From NCBI RefSeq assembly GCF_037975245.1, contig NC_092563.1, forward strand, positions 6,697,501 to 6,761,500: 64,000 nt of DNA, read 5' to 3'. Numbering within the stretch: the stretch's first letter is position 1; every line of letters starts with the position of its first letter. Source of the DNA: Apostichopus japonicus. Lineage: Eukaryota; Echinodermata; Holothuroidea; Aspidochirotida; Stichopodidae. The position numbers were made by a program, and so were the translations under genes. Below are positions 25,603 to 38,635 of the stretch, one piece after another. A model generated the notes under the pieces. The model did not search any database, was not told the DNA's origin, and saw only the letters and a list, made by a program, of their open reading frames with translations.

Positions 25603-28164
25603 GTTCCTTAGATATATCCAATTTGCTTCAAGACAGGTAAATATCCGGTAAAATTTTCCTTTGGTTCGCAATTATGCACGTTGTTAGTGACTTTTTCGTT
25701 CTCAATATTTTACCCTTATCGTGCCTACGGTGCTTGATTGTGCAATTCAACTGGACGTGTTTCAGCTGTTCTCTGTGATAAAACGTGCTTTGGCTTCCGC
25801 CTATTCATTTATACTGAATATTCATTTCGTTAACCCAATGAGATCAGCGCTGTGTGGCTTAGGGCAGTATCATTATTTTAAAGGGTATATTGTTATAAAG
25901 TAGGACGCTTTTAAGCACAATAAGGTTATATTTTTGTAGTATTTACTGCTATCGGAATTATATAAAAATACTTTTATGCTAAAAGTTGAATAAATGGTGA
26001 AAATTGGTATGATATGATGGTAAAACTGACCCAGATAAATGGTATCAATTCTCACATATAGCTACAATATATGGACGAATCCTTCTTGGTATTTGGATGA
26101 CGTTTATGTACTGTTTATTCTGTCAATGAAACGCATAGTAACGTGACCTTACCGAGTTCAACGAAGACGGTCTGTGTATCGTTTCTGTTTACAGCTGAGT
26201 TCCGATAAACAAACTACAAACGCTATTGTGAAGATTTCCAGTAAAGCTTTCGATTCTCGTAAAATACTATACGTATATGTAATTGGTTTTACTGGAACTT
26301 TCTGCTAAAACGTTTGTCTAAATGTCTTATATTCGTGGATGCCTTTTAATTGTGTATGAATTTCGCTATCGAATCTTAACGCCTACATGACACCCCGTTT
26401 ACGGGCGAGTCACAAATTTCGGAGAAAGGCGATTACACATGATAAGTCACGTATCTCAACCCTTATAATACAGACACAGCGAACATGATTGATTTAACCA
26501 TTCAACTTTTGTGTTTTTGTGGCCTATTAGTACAGGCTGTAATAAATTTGATATATATATATATATTTTTGCTTTTGGATAAAGTGAAGGGTCCTAAAAG
26601 TAGAAAATCACACCTATTGCTTTTTTTATTCAATATCCTGTGAAGACGATAGTTTCATATCTTCCGGGAGTAAGAGTGGGAGGTGATAAGAGTGGGTGAT
26701 GGCGTGGGTCCTTTTTAGTTGGGGACAGTCCAACGCGTTATATATATAGAAAGAATACCATCGGAAGGGAATTAACCGCCCATTCAGTCACCGACTACGT
26801 ATATTTAGAGCCAGTCGGTCCTGACCCCCCACCCCCCGCCTTGCCATACCTCTCTCCACCATGCGGATATGTAACTCGATGAGAACAATTGTAATACAAC
26901 CTATGTTATTGTTCACAGTGCTCTCTTACACCACGCAAACTTTGCAACCGAGTTCCCTGGTATATCGTACAAATGTACCAATACTTGACAACCCCCCACC
27001 CCCCACTCCTTCACCCCTCTCCATTCGCTCTAGAGAGTGTCAACCATGCACGTCACTGACTACTAACAATGGTTTTGTTCCAATGGATCCCCTTACTTTT
27101 TCTCCTCCCCTAATATATGTTTTTCCTGGAAGAATTTCATGTGTATTTCCAACAGTGATCACACAAAGTTCAATGAGTTCAATGAAGGGTCAATAATGGC
27201 AAAACAAGGCTTGAAAGGAGTTAAAATAAATGGGGATTTTTCTCTCTTTTTTTGTGTGTGTTATTGCCAATGACATGTTTTCCCTTGAATCCCCCGATTG
27301 CCTTAGTCGAATGTGTTACGGATAGAACAATTGGGGAACGTTCACTCCACCCCCCCCCCTCAACAATAAAGGGAAGTCAGACATTCATCCAAATGGCTTA
27401 CATTGAATAACGCACGCCAAAATGCTTGTACACAAATGAAGTTCAGGTTAATGATAGCACAATTTTGCATCCTCAGCACTCTTACCCAAGCAAAATTTAT
27501 CTCAAGGTAGGGAGACTCCTTAGACCCTTCTCCAGGACGGACATCAGTCAATATGTGTACCTCCCCACCCCACCCCCTCCCACCCCACTCCACCTCCACC
27601 TCCACAAAAAAGGTAATAAAATAAATGATTAAATATGGAAGGGACTGGATAATATCCAGCAACTTATCTCCGTACTTTCATAGTTCCTGTGGCAAACTTT
27701 AATACCAGATCACATTTCATGTTCCTTTACGTTATCGCGCGAGTATGATATTTACCACGGATTATAATAATAATAAACCTAAAGACAAAATATAGCTCTA
27801 AATTGCCAAATCTGTAGGTGGACATATCTTCTAAAATTCATATTATTATTATTGTCTTCACATAAATTGTTGCTGTTGTTCTTTTTTATTTATTTATTGG
27901 TGAAGCACGGGGAACTGAAGTGAGGTTGTTGTTATGTGTACAGACTGAGGAAACATTAAACACACAATGTTGAATTCGTTTACGGCCATACAGCACATAT
28001 AAGACAAAGTTCACGTGACTTCCACGAACATTATGCAGTAATGTTTACTTTCTAGGTAAAGTCAACAGCGCCGTGAGTGCAATACTCAGTAGTCTGTCGT
28101 TGTTACGTCACACCAGTGAGTACTTGCATAACCACGTGTACACGTGTCGCAGACAATAGATACG
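25603..28164. other. Upstream region of CBFB, no gene seen
   Basis: This should hold the CBFB 5' UTR and promoter. I see no TATA box at a suitable distance and no CpG-rich stretch. The frame at 26861-27196 is proline- and serine-rich because it crosses C-rich homopolymers and resembles no family I know. Confidence 0.5.
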
Positions 28165-28651
28165 TACGAATTGAGTCAGCTTATAATAGCGGGAGAAACG
28201 TTAAAAATTGAACAGTCATTAACCTATATGGAAATGTACATTTCTACATCTTCAATGAAGGTGATAATAATGATACAGTCCAAGTGAGTTTCTTGCAAAT
28301 ATCAACTATAAACGTTAGACAAACAGCGAAGGGTAGGGAGTAACTGTTGTAACCTGGGATAGGCCTAGACTATATTCTTTGGGCCCTGCATGGGCAGTAG
28401 GCCTATCATGAGAAAGTATTGTACGATTATGAGGAATATGAAACTGTTACTAAAGTTAGCACAGGCCAAGGCTTTATGCCTTAGCTTTCAAAGTTACCAT
28501 CCTTATGGGCGATTGAAATTGATACCGTACTTAGCAAGAGGAGCATTATTATCACCTTCGTTGAAGAAGTAGAAATGTATACATTTCCATATAGGTTAAT
28601 AACTGTACAAACTTAAACGTTTCTCCCGCTATTAAGCTGACTCAATTCGTA
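28165..28651. repeat. Element with 83-bp inverted terminal arms
   Basis: The arms 28165-28247 and 28569-28651 are imperfect reverse complements along their length (shared words CGAATTGAGTCAGCTTA, TAGCGGGAGAAACG, AACCTATATGGAAATGTA). They enclose about 320 bp without a coding frame. The layout fits a foldback or MITE-type element; no clear target-site duplication was found. Confidence 0.75.
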
Positions 28652-29445
28652 GGCATCGGGTGGTCGCAGCCAAGTTAATTTATGGCAGTTTGATGTACAT
28701 CAGTATCTGTTTAACAATAGTAAACAATGTCACGGGAAGCCGGGATGGCCGATAATTCTTAGTACAAGTTTCGTGGTTTAAAAATGTTGGAAAGTTTATT
28801 GGACACAAATTTAGGAATTATAACGTACCGAATTGAAGCCGTTCTAATATAATGGTTGTGAATAATAAAACTGACCCGTAAATGATTGACATCTATGAGG
28901 GAGTTTTTCTTAACAACCGTACGTAAATCAAATTAGAGGGAGGGGGGAAATAACTGCTGACAAATTGCTAAGTTAAACAGCATTTTCTAGGTAAATGTAT
29001 AAAATTACAGAGCTTGACATTTCCTTTTAGCTTTTCTATTTCCACACGTAGTCAGGTCTAGTGATTTGCCTCTGGGTGAGATCCTGTTTAGGATCAAAAC
29101 ATCAGCAGCCCCTGTAACAATATGTGATCAAAGATCTCAAAGTGTTAATTGCAACGCAAGCATACAATTCGTGAAAGCAGCCTGAAGGCATCAGCGGTTG
29201 GGAAGGGTTATCTGGATTTGGCATGGTGACATCGAAAGTACAGTTATAGTTTGGTCAAATCTTATGCAATAGTAATAACTAATTACGTACTAAATTAATC
29301 GTTGTTTTCATGTTGCTGTGAAAAACGTTGACTATTGTTGATGGGAGGTTAAGGTGAAATGAGGTCAGGATCTCAAGCTGTAGAACCTTGTGACCACGTA
29401 TAAGCCAAGAAAGGCAATATTGACATACAGATGTCATTTCTTGCC

Positions 29446-29490
<45 letters not shown>

Positions 29491-31165
29491 CTCCGTTTAA
29501 TGAGTTCAAGACATATCTCCGTGTGTTTAATACAAGGGTGCCAAGATCATGGAGAACTTCTCATGGAGAATATTGCATGTATTGGAACCTTAACTTGGAC
29601 GAAATTTGATTGGTTCATAATTGATTTTAGTGATGTGTATGATATCCACAAGATTTTATGAAAGGTCAAAAGTGCATGATTGTTAGAGTTCAAAATCTTT
29701 AATCTTGTAAATTAGTAAATTTCGCGATAAAACTTCAGTTTCTTTAAGTAACAACTCTACGCTACTATTTAATAGCAGAAATACAAAATCTTATCAATAC
29801 CGCTATAGAGAAAATTACATAAAAAATTGTGTATATATATAGATTCCATATTTTTCACAGCAACCGCTGAGCGGGGCGTCATACATGCCGAGTTCCCACC
29901 GGGTCATATATAGGTATAGGCCACATGGATGTGGAGATATTTCACAGCAGTGCACGTTCAAAGAATTAATTCTACAGACATATATTATACAGTTAATAAC
30001 CCCCACCCTATGCTCCCCCACCCCCATATCCCCCCAAAAAAAGTTGCATCTTGGTGAGAAGGTCTATCATTTCATATTTTTTTCGTATAGAAAACTGGTA
30101 TATATATGCGAGTTTTCAGCGTTAAGTTGGCATTTCATACCTTGAAGTCTATAGTGTGTCTTGATTTGGCGGTTAAGTGCAGCCTTACGTCAGGCTCTTA
30201 AATACCACGGACACATTTTCGAAAAAGCTCTTTTCGTTTCTATCATATACACATTTGACGTTTTGATAAATCTGGGAAATTCATTAAATATGTGCAAACT
30301 ATGACATAGAGTGTTGCGCTGATCAAAATGTCTTATCTTTGGCCTTAATAAGGTAACCCGTAATTACAAGCCCACATATATCATTTGAATAATGTGATGT
30401 TCCTCTTTTCAAAGAAGACAATCGCCTTATGTCCACAAACCTGTGTTCAGTGTCCTTGAAATGAAGGTTGTAAAAGCAAAGGGGGAAAAATAGGCAGTCA
30501 TTCCCTTTACATCATCAATGTGTATATCATAAGCTAATGTTTATTCATAAATAAAAGTAGAATAAAGAAAAGACTTGTAAAATGGTCAATCTTTGATGGA
30601 TTTTGATGTGCAGTTGCAGCTATTTCATAATTTCTAAAGCCAATTAGTAGGGTGATTAGGATAATGTCCATCGTAGGTGTCCGTAGACCTTTAACATACA
30701 TATGTCAGTAATGTAACTTGAACTGTATTTATCAGTGAAACATCTCATGAATTGTTTTAATGATCACTCACTGTTTGGAATAATTTTATGAAATCTAATT
30801 TGATCATTAAACATCGTGAAAGATAAAGTCATACCCTTCCCTCCTTCCCCTCACCCTCTCCCCTCTTCGTTTTCCGTATTTTATGAAAATGAGCCAGGGT
30901 GACAAGGTTGTAACTTCCCGGCACCCCCACCCCACCCACCCACGGGGGGGGGGGGAGACACCATGAAATTAAGGTTATAACCAAACGTGGATATATACAG
31001 CATTCTATATTCTCATTATTAATGACAACGATTTTAAGGATATATACTAGGGTACAGTGATATGTATTCGAGTGATAATGCATAGCCTATTACGATGTTG
31101 CGCAGTATGGAATGTTAATTCAAGGGCCAATCGTACAAGAAAACATAATCTCTTGGGCAAGATGT
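28652..31165. other. Intergenic, no gene seen
   Basis: Non-coding spacer between CBFB and RABGGTA. It contains a TA microsatellite (29448-29489) and homopolymer C and G runs near 30003 and 30944. No similarity to a known gene was recognised. Confidence 0.55.
29448..29489. repeat. TA microsatellite
   Basis: About 42 bp of pure TA in the CBFB-RABGGTA spacer; it produces a meaningless YIYIYI frame. Confidence 0.95.
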
Positions 31166-31228
31166 AAGATGTTTGAGACATTAATGTCTCAAACATCTTT
31201 TTAATTAATGTCTCAAACATCTTTTTAA
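31166..31228. repeat. Perfect 34-bp palindrome plus direct repeat of one arm
   Basis: 31166-31199 is a perfect palindrome whose 17-nt half is AAGATGTTTGAGACATT. The right arm is then repeated directly (TAATGTCTCAAACATCTTT) at about 31206-31224. Confidence 0.9.
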
Positions 31229-33655
31229 ATTTAGACCATACTCTCGTGTAAGTAGCATCCTTTCCATGGATAAGATCACACGCAATATCGTTTTCTTGCT
31301 TGTCTTCCTGGGAGAGTGGGGAGGTGGGGGGGGGGGCGTTGTTGCTGCTGTTGTTTGACTTGGCATCTGGCTGTATATTTTGAGAATCGTGATACTATGC
31401 AAGGAAAATCCTCTCCCCAATCAAACGTAATAGTAATAGCTGAGAATGAGAACACAAGTTCGGTTCGGTCGCGTGCCATGTGATTCACCAATGCAATGGA
31501 GTGACACATATCCTATAAATATCATCCCCACTCGATGTATTTGTGTTATGTAATATTGCAGAAATCCTCATGATACGCTTGAAGATAGTCACAATGTAAA
31601 GCCTGCCGGGGCTGCAGAATCAGAACTGTGGGACAGAGTACTGTCAAACCCCAAGAGTGAAAAGTAACAATCTTTTCAAATCCTTACTGTCAAGAACGTG
31701 AATGAATATATTGATCACATCAAGATTGTTCAAACGTCCTCACAATACTATGACCCTGTTTCGGGACGGCCTTTCTTAAGACTCCGGGGAGCAGGATAGG
31801 AGAAGGGAAGGGGAAGATGAAAAGCGGCCTGTACAACAACTGCTGTAGCAAAGCTGAATTGAGGCAACCGTCCCCTTTGCTCAGCAAGACTGCACAGTAT
31901 GATTCTACAGTATGATTCTAATTTGTTCACCAGGTCAAGTGAATTCGATTCTTGCGATGGGCCGTTCGCCAAGAAATTGATTCATGTTCCTCAAATAATG
32001 TTAACCCTCGCCTTGACCTTATTTTATATTTCTCAAGTTTCTTTGAAGATAAACACAAATACATTTGGTTCCGTGAAAACAGTGAAAAGCAGGTCAAGTC
32101 GTTATGTTATTAAGTGATGGCGCTATAACTAATCTTTAAGCGACTAAAATTTGCTATTGACTGAAATCGCACTTTAGAGCAGACACTTACGTTGTGTGAC
32201 GGCCCATTACATGATTATTACCGTTGCAGAAATGGACTCTCTCCCAAACGCTCATCATTATCAGTTTATGTGCTTTAATCGTGTTTTTTTTTTCGTTGTT
32301 GCTTATTGGTTTATTTTTGTGATGCGAAGTTTACTAACCATGACTTAAAGCAACACATTGGTGAGGAACTGAGAATTTTAATAACCTCCATGGTGGCTTT
32401 GAATAATTTCAGTGAAAATATTTGCAATTTTACCGTCAGATCTACTGCCGTCTACTTTTACCAAGGAAAGTACATTGATGTTACATTGGACTAACTGGAT
32501 AAAGCTCGCGCGGTATGACATGTGCACATTAGATGTGAATGAGTCATATAGCTACACCCCAGTGTACGTGCCATACCGCAATTATATTAATGTACACCCA
32601 GCCGCTCGAAAAGTTAAACCATTGATGGGAAGGCTTAAAATGACTTAATGCGTTGATTGATTTGCCATAGTTTCACATGTCATCGTTGCTTCTTTTGCTG
32701 GTACCTTAAAGAGCATAGGCCTATATCAATGCCTACAGATGGTGTGAAAAGAAGGGTGGAAACATTTGAGAAATTCCTTGATTAAATATGGATATTACTC
32801 GGGGGGGGGGGCGGTGGGGCGGCAAATAGGTTCGAATTCAGTACGGTTAATTAAAGTTGATCAGCTTCTAGCTAGAAATCTAAACGGTTATAATATGGAA
32901 TAACGTACAAGCGCCCATGGGGCAAGTCATCAGTAACCATGTGCTGGGTAGGATACTATGTCAGTTGAAATGTTTCATCTATGCTATAGGTGGTTTGGAC
33001 AGTGACGAATTACAGTATAAAGTCAATGGCGCTATTGACTGTTGTACGACACATTTACGTTAACATTATGATCACTGGTAAAGCGGCATTAGTTAACTCA
33101 GATTGGCTTCGAAGCGGCCTGCGATTACGGTTGTTCTGACTCAACATTTGACTATGCATTGCGAAACCGCATAGCGCCATCTTTTCAAATCATATCAAAC
33201 TTTGGAAGCCTAGGCATGTAAGCTCTTTTCTACAAATATCAACTGCGGCACGTGCAGTGTTTTGATATTATATCTTGGGACAGAAAAAAAAAAGGTTGAG
33301 ATTACTTCAGTCAATCACCATGCTTACACACTTTTACATTATTGTCCAGGCCTGAATAGCGGAGGGTAGAGGGTTACAGCCCTGTGGCCCAGAGTCAATT
33401 TGGGAGCCAGGGGAAAGGTTGAGGGGGCTGGGAAAATATGGGATAGGCCTAAGGTGACTAGCAGGCGAAAAAGGGGACCCTGTTACCTGGGACCAACTGG
33501 GTTCCCGGCCAGCACCCCTGAGTAGCTAAACTGAAACCCAATTCAAGCTACGAACTACATTCTTATATCAAACAATCTCGTTGCAAATGAGTATTCCAAG
33601 AATAATAAGGCAGACTGTGTGTGTGGCACCCATTCAAGCTCCCGAGAATGCCACT
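31229..33655. other. Intergenic, no gene seen
   Basis: No exon-like sequence with conserved protein content was found. G-rich runs occur near 31326 and 32800. The frame at 31748-31972 (minus) is the longest complex-looking one but matches nothing I know. Confidence 0.5.
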
Positions 33656-34017
33656 AAAAGGGTGTGAAGACTCGCGCAAAAAGAAACGTCTTATGCCGGT
33701 AATCTGACCTAGTTTCGAATGAGGTGTAAAAAAAGTGTTAGACACCACCATCGATCCCAGAAAAAACACACAGCTTGCTACCGTCGGTAATTAGACACTA
33801 GTGTACAGTCAGTACATACAGCTGCGGTCAATACCCACAGCACAGTGTATAAACGATACAGCGATGGACATCTCAGGTCCAGCTAAAGATAACAAGGTAT
33901 CACGTTTCATTAATGTCTGCATTGTGTAGCGACACGAACAAAACGTCACTTACAAGCAACAGAAAGTTAACTTTTTCAGATGGCCGCACGCGGTTTGGGC
34001 GAGTCTTCAATGCCTTT
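33656..34017 (-). mobile_element. TA-flanked inverted-repeat element, copy A
   Basis: A 362-bp unit, the reverse complement of the copy at 46530-46895. The ends are imperfect inverted repeats (AAAGG..TGAAGACT at each side), and TA flanks both ends, as expected for Tc1/mariner-type non-autonomous elements. A start codon at 33980 opens a 101-codon frame that begins inside the end of the element and runs out of it; I do not regard it as a gene. Confidence 0.7.
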
Positions 34018-34961
34018 AATGTCCATATCAGGACATGAAAGCACCCTGTCATCGTTGCCGATGTGTGTTTTTCTCCTTAGCGAGGTTAAAGGGAAATTTC
34101 CGCTTGGTCGAGGTCGGGCAGAGGTCAATGCTGCCATCGCCCAATGGTGTTTAGGGTGTGACCTTTTATACCCGCCTCTCAGTTGCTTTGCATACTTACG
34201 TTATCGATGCATACTTATGTATTATGTGAGTTTACATGCTTCATTCCTCTCCTGGTTCAGAGTGGCGTCGCATGTGCTCTCATAGCAAAAATCCTTAGTA
34301 GTATGTAAGTATCCTATATGTTTCATATAGGTATAAAAGGGCTAGATATCCTAATTGTATACTTCTTTTAATATCACGTTCTTGAGATTTGCTTTTAATG
34401 TGATTTTGCTATATGCCATGTGCCTGTTATTATTGTTACCTTTTGTGTATTTGTTGTTTTGCTTATTTGTTAGTGTATCTTAACTTCAAGTATCGTCTTT
34501 GAAGAGTACTCTCCAGAGGTTATCATTTTGTCGGTATATTTATACATTCTCCAGAAAGCCACCGTAAACCCCAGAAAGCCGCAGTAAACCCCAGAATGCC
34601 ACTGTAAGCCCCTGTATATCGCAGTTTGTCGTGCGGTTAGTTTTGCCCGGCAACGATTGTAAGTTGAACATTATCATTATTAAAGAATGTAATTGTTGTC
34701 AATCTTACTCTATATTTTGTTTCATGTTACCAAATGTTATTTGATATCTTTCTTCCTTTTGTGCATTATTTATAAGGGGAAATATCATGCTGTATTATGT
34801 TATTATTGATTTGTGCAAATTCGTGTGTTTGTTTCACCAATGTTTGTATATTAATGTTTTGATATTTTTACTTTATAGTTTTCACCGTGGTCCTGTGTGA
34901 ACCACGTGTGCAAATAAATGGGTTAAAACCACCGACTACCTTGTACAGCATCATTGAGCGT
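34018..34961. other. Intergenic, no gene seen
   Basis: AT-rich spacer. A short run of related words (CCCCAGAAAGCC, CCCCAGAATGCC) near 34550-34615 looks like a small tandem repeat. Confidence 0.5.
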
Positions 34962-35620
34962 CCGGCGCGGCGGAACGGAAAATTTATTGGGGGGGCTAAT
35001 GTGTGGAGACTATCTAAGCGGAGCGCCACCATCGGTTGGCGCGGAGCGTACAATAAAATTTTGGGTTTTTCAAACCCCCCAGATGGCCGGAAACGGCACT
35101 CCTCGAGTGTTTTATGCTGCGAATACCTAGCCCTAAAATATTGGTCTCAAGCCTGCAATTTCTCAGATTGCATGTAAAAGTTTGTAAAAACATTGTAATT
35201 TGTATATTCGATGGTGTTTTAAGAGAGTAGCTATAACTCGTAGTGTACTCGTAAAGACGTTTTTGAGTGTATAGTAATGGGATGTTGGAGAACTGGCTGA
35301 AATGAGGCAAGTCATTGGCCTAAGACAAAGTTGTGTTGCGCCTACCGGTACTCACACTCACTGCTTCCACTTTTCACGGGGTGACAATGTGGTCTATAGC
35401 CAGGGGACGAGCCGAGGGTCCCCCCAGCATTAACTAAAATTATTACACCATATAGTATACGTGTGCATCGGACAGATCGACAAGTATGCATTGAAAATGG
35501 GCAGATGCACGTTTCGGAGCCTTGGTAAATATTGGGGGGGCTAATCATGCATTTGCCCCCTCAACTTTTTCATTGGGGGGGCTGAGCCCCCCCCAAGCCC
35601 CCCCGGTTCCGCCGCCACTG
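34962..35620. mobile_element. Non-autonomous hAT-like element with 8-bp target duplication
   Basis: It is bounded by the direct repeat TTGAGCGT at 34954-34961 and 35621-35628, the 8-bp duplication expected for hAT insertion. The terminal 15 bp are inverted repeats with 12 matches (core GCGGCGGAAC). It has no transposase frame. An internal 42-bp block at 35009-35050 is identical to 58359-58400, just inside the left end of the autonomous hAT element, and similarity continues in part to about 35105. It is therefore a deletion derivative or distant non-autonomous relative. Confidence 0.8.
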
Positions 35621-35628
35621 TTGAGCGT

Positions 35629-36282
35629 CGTCTCGGTGACACACCCCATTCGACAAATCAGTCATGGCGCCGCACAGAGTTGCTTAGCAACTAAAGTATT
35701 TTGAGATATATTTGGATATGACTAACAAGATTCACTTGAAATGTTCTATTCATCACTATCCCCACCACCCCCCCCCATCCCATCCTTCCATTCAACAGGG
35801 ACCTGCAACATTTAACAGTGTATCAATACTTTGTCATAAACGTCCACTCTTTAAATTCCTTAAAATGTCCAAGAAACACTCTAAACTGCAGAGCCCTACA
35901 AAGCAGTACAGCAATTGCTAAGCTGTGAACCCAACTCCCCCCACCCCCTCTCCCCATTCATTAAATTATCATAAAACTGTGTAATAAGAAATGTGATCCA
36001 TTTATAGACTTTTGTAATACTAAATACGTTTATTATAATATCATATAACAGTTCCTGATATCATAGAAACATCTTTTTTTTCAAATCAAGGAGTAACAGT
36101 TACTCTTCACCAATAGAAATTTGACTGGCCCTGTTAAGTCTCCAATCAACTGGACTGGCCAGGATAAGCCTCCAATCAATTATTTCGGGTGACACTCCCA
36201 CCGACCTGGAGAAATTTTGGAAGTGCTTGATTAGAAGTAAACCACTCTTTGCACTGTTTTAGTTCCTCTTCCCTTTCAGAGA
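35629..36282. other. Intergenic, no gene seen
   Basis: C-rich homopolymers near 35768 and 35937, otherwise AT-rich. No coding or RNA gene seen. Confidence 0.5.
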
Positions 36283-36595
36283 CAGGGACGGAGCCAAAGG
36301 GGGAGGGGGGAGAATGGGAGCAATATCTACCCCCCCTTTGAGTACTCCGAAAATTACAATTAACTAATAAAGCAGGAAATATAATTAACGCCCTCTTTTC
36401 AAGTTGAAGGAAGCTAACCGACCCCTCTCAATCTTTCCCCTGAAAGTTCGTCTGCTACACAATACAATACTCTTAACTTGGGAGGCATTTTGGGCACAAA
36501 TATCGTGGCCCTCCGTTAAGTGTAATAATGCTCCCTTTGTAAGTGCCCCTTTTAAAATTCTGCTTCCCCCTATCAAATTTCTGGCTACATCCCTG
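36283..36595. mobile_element. Short hAT-like MITE
   Basis: The ends are inverted: CAGGGACGGAGCCA on the left and, in reverse complement, CAGGGATGTAGCCAG on the right. They resemble the CAGGCCCGTAGCCAGG end of the hAT element at 58290. The flanks TTCAGAGA and ATCTGAGA agree at six of eight positions, a decayed target duplication. The 313-bp interior has no conserved frame. Confidence 0.55.
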
Positions 36596-37819
36596 ATCTG
36601 AGATGACACCTGGGCTGTGATTTGATCAATTGATTCTGCATTATGACACTCTCCTCTGCAAGAATCGTCAATAAATGAAAAGATATCCCCTCTCTCTGGG
36701 GTCAAGCTAGATTAATGGGACCGAAGCAATTTTACTCCAAGATCATAGCTAACATATCATACCCTGGATGACAAAGTGTCAAAGGTCGTATCATCAAATA
36801 AAACATTAAAATACTTTAAATATACTTTGTCACAGATGTGTAAAATTGATATTTTAACTTCAATGTTGATCAGAATGCTTGTAAATGTACCACTTAAGTG
36901 GATCTTGTACAAAATATCAGCATGTCATTTGCTTTTAAGATAAAAGAAAGCGTTCAGTAACATGGCAATGTCACCTATGACCAAATCATAACACTGAGGT
37001 ATGGGTAGATTACTGACCCATTATGAGAAGTGTCTTGGTGATGAGATGTTGGGATTGCATCAAATTCATGATTTCGTCCCTAAATTAACCTTTATCTGTA
37101 GAAAATCTCTAAGCAGTCCTTAGTTTGATAATTGGTAGCCACGGAGACATAAATTTTGAACCCGACAAGACTATTCATTTAATGTACCTTCAAACGCTTT
37201 ACCTCCTAAAATCCAAATGGTTTTACACCTTGCAGGTCTGTTAACAAACAAAGTTGTAAAAATATAATTAAGCTGACCAATAATTTTGCTGCACTGTTGA
37301 CTATCGATATAGACATCTAGCAAAAAGAAAACTTGAGTCAGTTTGAAAATCCCCCCCTGAAACGATTACGTCACAAGATTCGAAATGAAGTTGTGATCGA
37401 AGAATAGCTATAAATATTGCAATAATAGGAAAAACATAAAACAGGACAATGGTAACTTTTACATCTCTTTAAAACATTTATCAAAGAAGCATATTAAATT
37501 TGAGGCTTTGGAGACAGTGCGGCTCACCTTGGTAATAGTTGGTAGGTAACATTCTCATGTTTGAGTCGCAGCCATGGTTTAAGCAAAATACATTCAGGCC
37601 CATTCAACCATGTAATAGACTTCTCTGTAAAATTTGGACATATTCCAAAAATATTACATTTTTGCTCTCAGCATTTATAGTACTTTTCATTACAAGTACA
37701 ACAAATATCCTAGCAGGATGACTTTGGTCAAATTTTTAGAACCGATGTGTTACAGCTGCAACATTGTTGCAAAACTGGTCTGTGTTGGCTATTTCGGTTC
37801 TGGTCTCAAAATATATTAA
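36596..37819. other. Intergenic, no gene seen
   Basis: Plain AT-rich spacer; nothing supported in it. Confidence 0.5.
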
Positions 37820-38195
37820 ATAATAATAATAATTATCAGTTCTTATATAGCGCAACTTACAATAAAGTCTCGCCGCGCTGTACTTAACCCTGGTCATTGG
37901 TAACTTGTCACACCTACACACCAAAGTGTGCACAATTCAAACAATCTCTCCTGGGGCACCACAGTGCACCACAGCCACGTGTCCCCTGGGGGACTCCCAT
38001 AGGGTGCAGCCACAAACCGGCGCACGCAACTATATTTAAAAGTCACCTCGCAAGTCCCCATTTATACACCTGGGTGAAGAGAGGCAATGGAGATAAAGTG
38101 TCTTGCCCAAGGACACAACACAATGATCTGGCCAGGGCTCGAACCTGTAATCCTTAGATCACAAGTCCACTGCCTTAACCACAACGCCCTAAATG
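37820..38195 (-). mobile_element. tRNA-derived SINE, near full length
   Basis: Read on the minus strand: a tRNA-like head with A-box GTTGTGGTTAAGG and B-box GGTTCGAGCCC; a conserved core CTTGGGCAAGACACTT like that of Deu-type and related deuterostome SINE domains; a long body; a tail of GCGCTATATAAG; and then ATT repeats at 37820-37833. It lies about 0.44 kb beyond the RABGGTA stop codon. The domain assignment is from memory of the core motif. Confidence 0.75.
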
Positions 38196-38635
38196 TCTGG
38201 AAAGCTCCTTTAAGGCTACATTGGTCCGCAATGTCAGCTCTTTTGTACAGTCGGCATTATTTATTGTCAGTCCATTTCTTTTAACCAATTTTTTCACAAT
38301 GCAGACAAAAGTATATATTTTTTAATATGATATCAATGGATTTGAAAACCAAACGGTTAATCCCACAACATTGTCCATACCCATTATTTATAAATATTGA
38401 TCATTGGATTATAATAATTTAAGTCTAGCGTCCTACAGCTTTCAAGTTTCTAGCTTCCAAGAAGCCAAATGTGGAAGCAGAACGATAAACTGGGTAGTCG
38501 ACCCACGTTGATAAAGGAACGTTGGATGTATGCAAATGCAGTCTGCACTAAAGCAAGCACCTTCTGAATTCTCTGTAACATCTCAAAAAAGAAACTTTTG
38601 CCTAAGTCATCCTGTACAAGAGTTAAAAGCAGTCA
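38196..38635 (-). other. Probable RABGGTA 3' UTR
   Basis: This follows the RABGGTA stop at 38636-38638. No gene is seen in it, and I did not fix a polyadenylation site. Confidence 0.4.

Noticed and set aside
26861-27196. A 111-codon plus-strand frame, Pro/Ser/Thr-rich
   Set aside because: The composition comes from homopolymer C tracts; no conserved residues or splice context support it.
33980-34285. A 101-codon plus-strand frame starting MAARGLGESS
   Set aside because: Its start lies inside the end of a repeat element that recurs at 46530 and 49310; the rest has no family features.
36385-36705. A 106-codon minus-strand frame
   Set aside because: It runs through a short hAT-like element and its flank; similar GGSRIL words also arise from other repeat copies.
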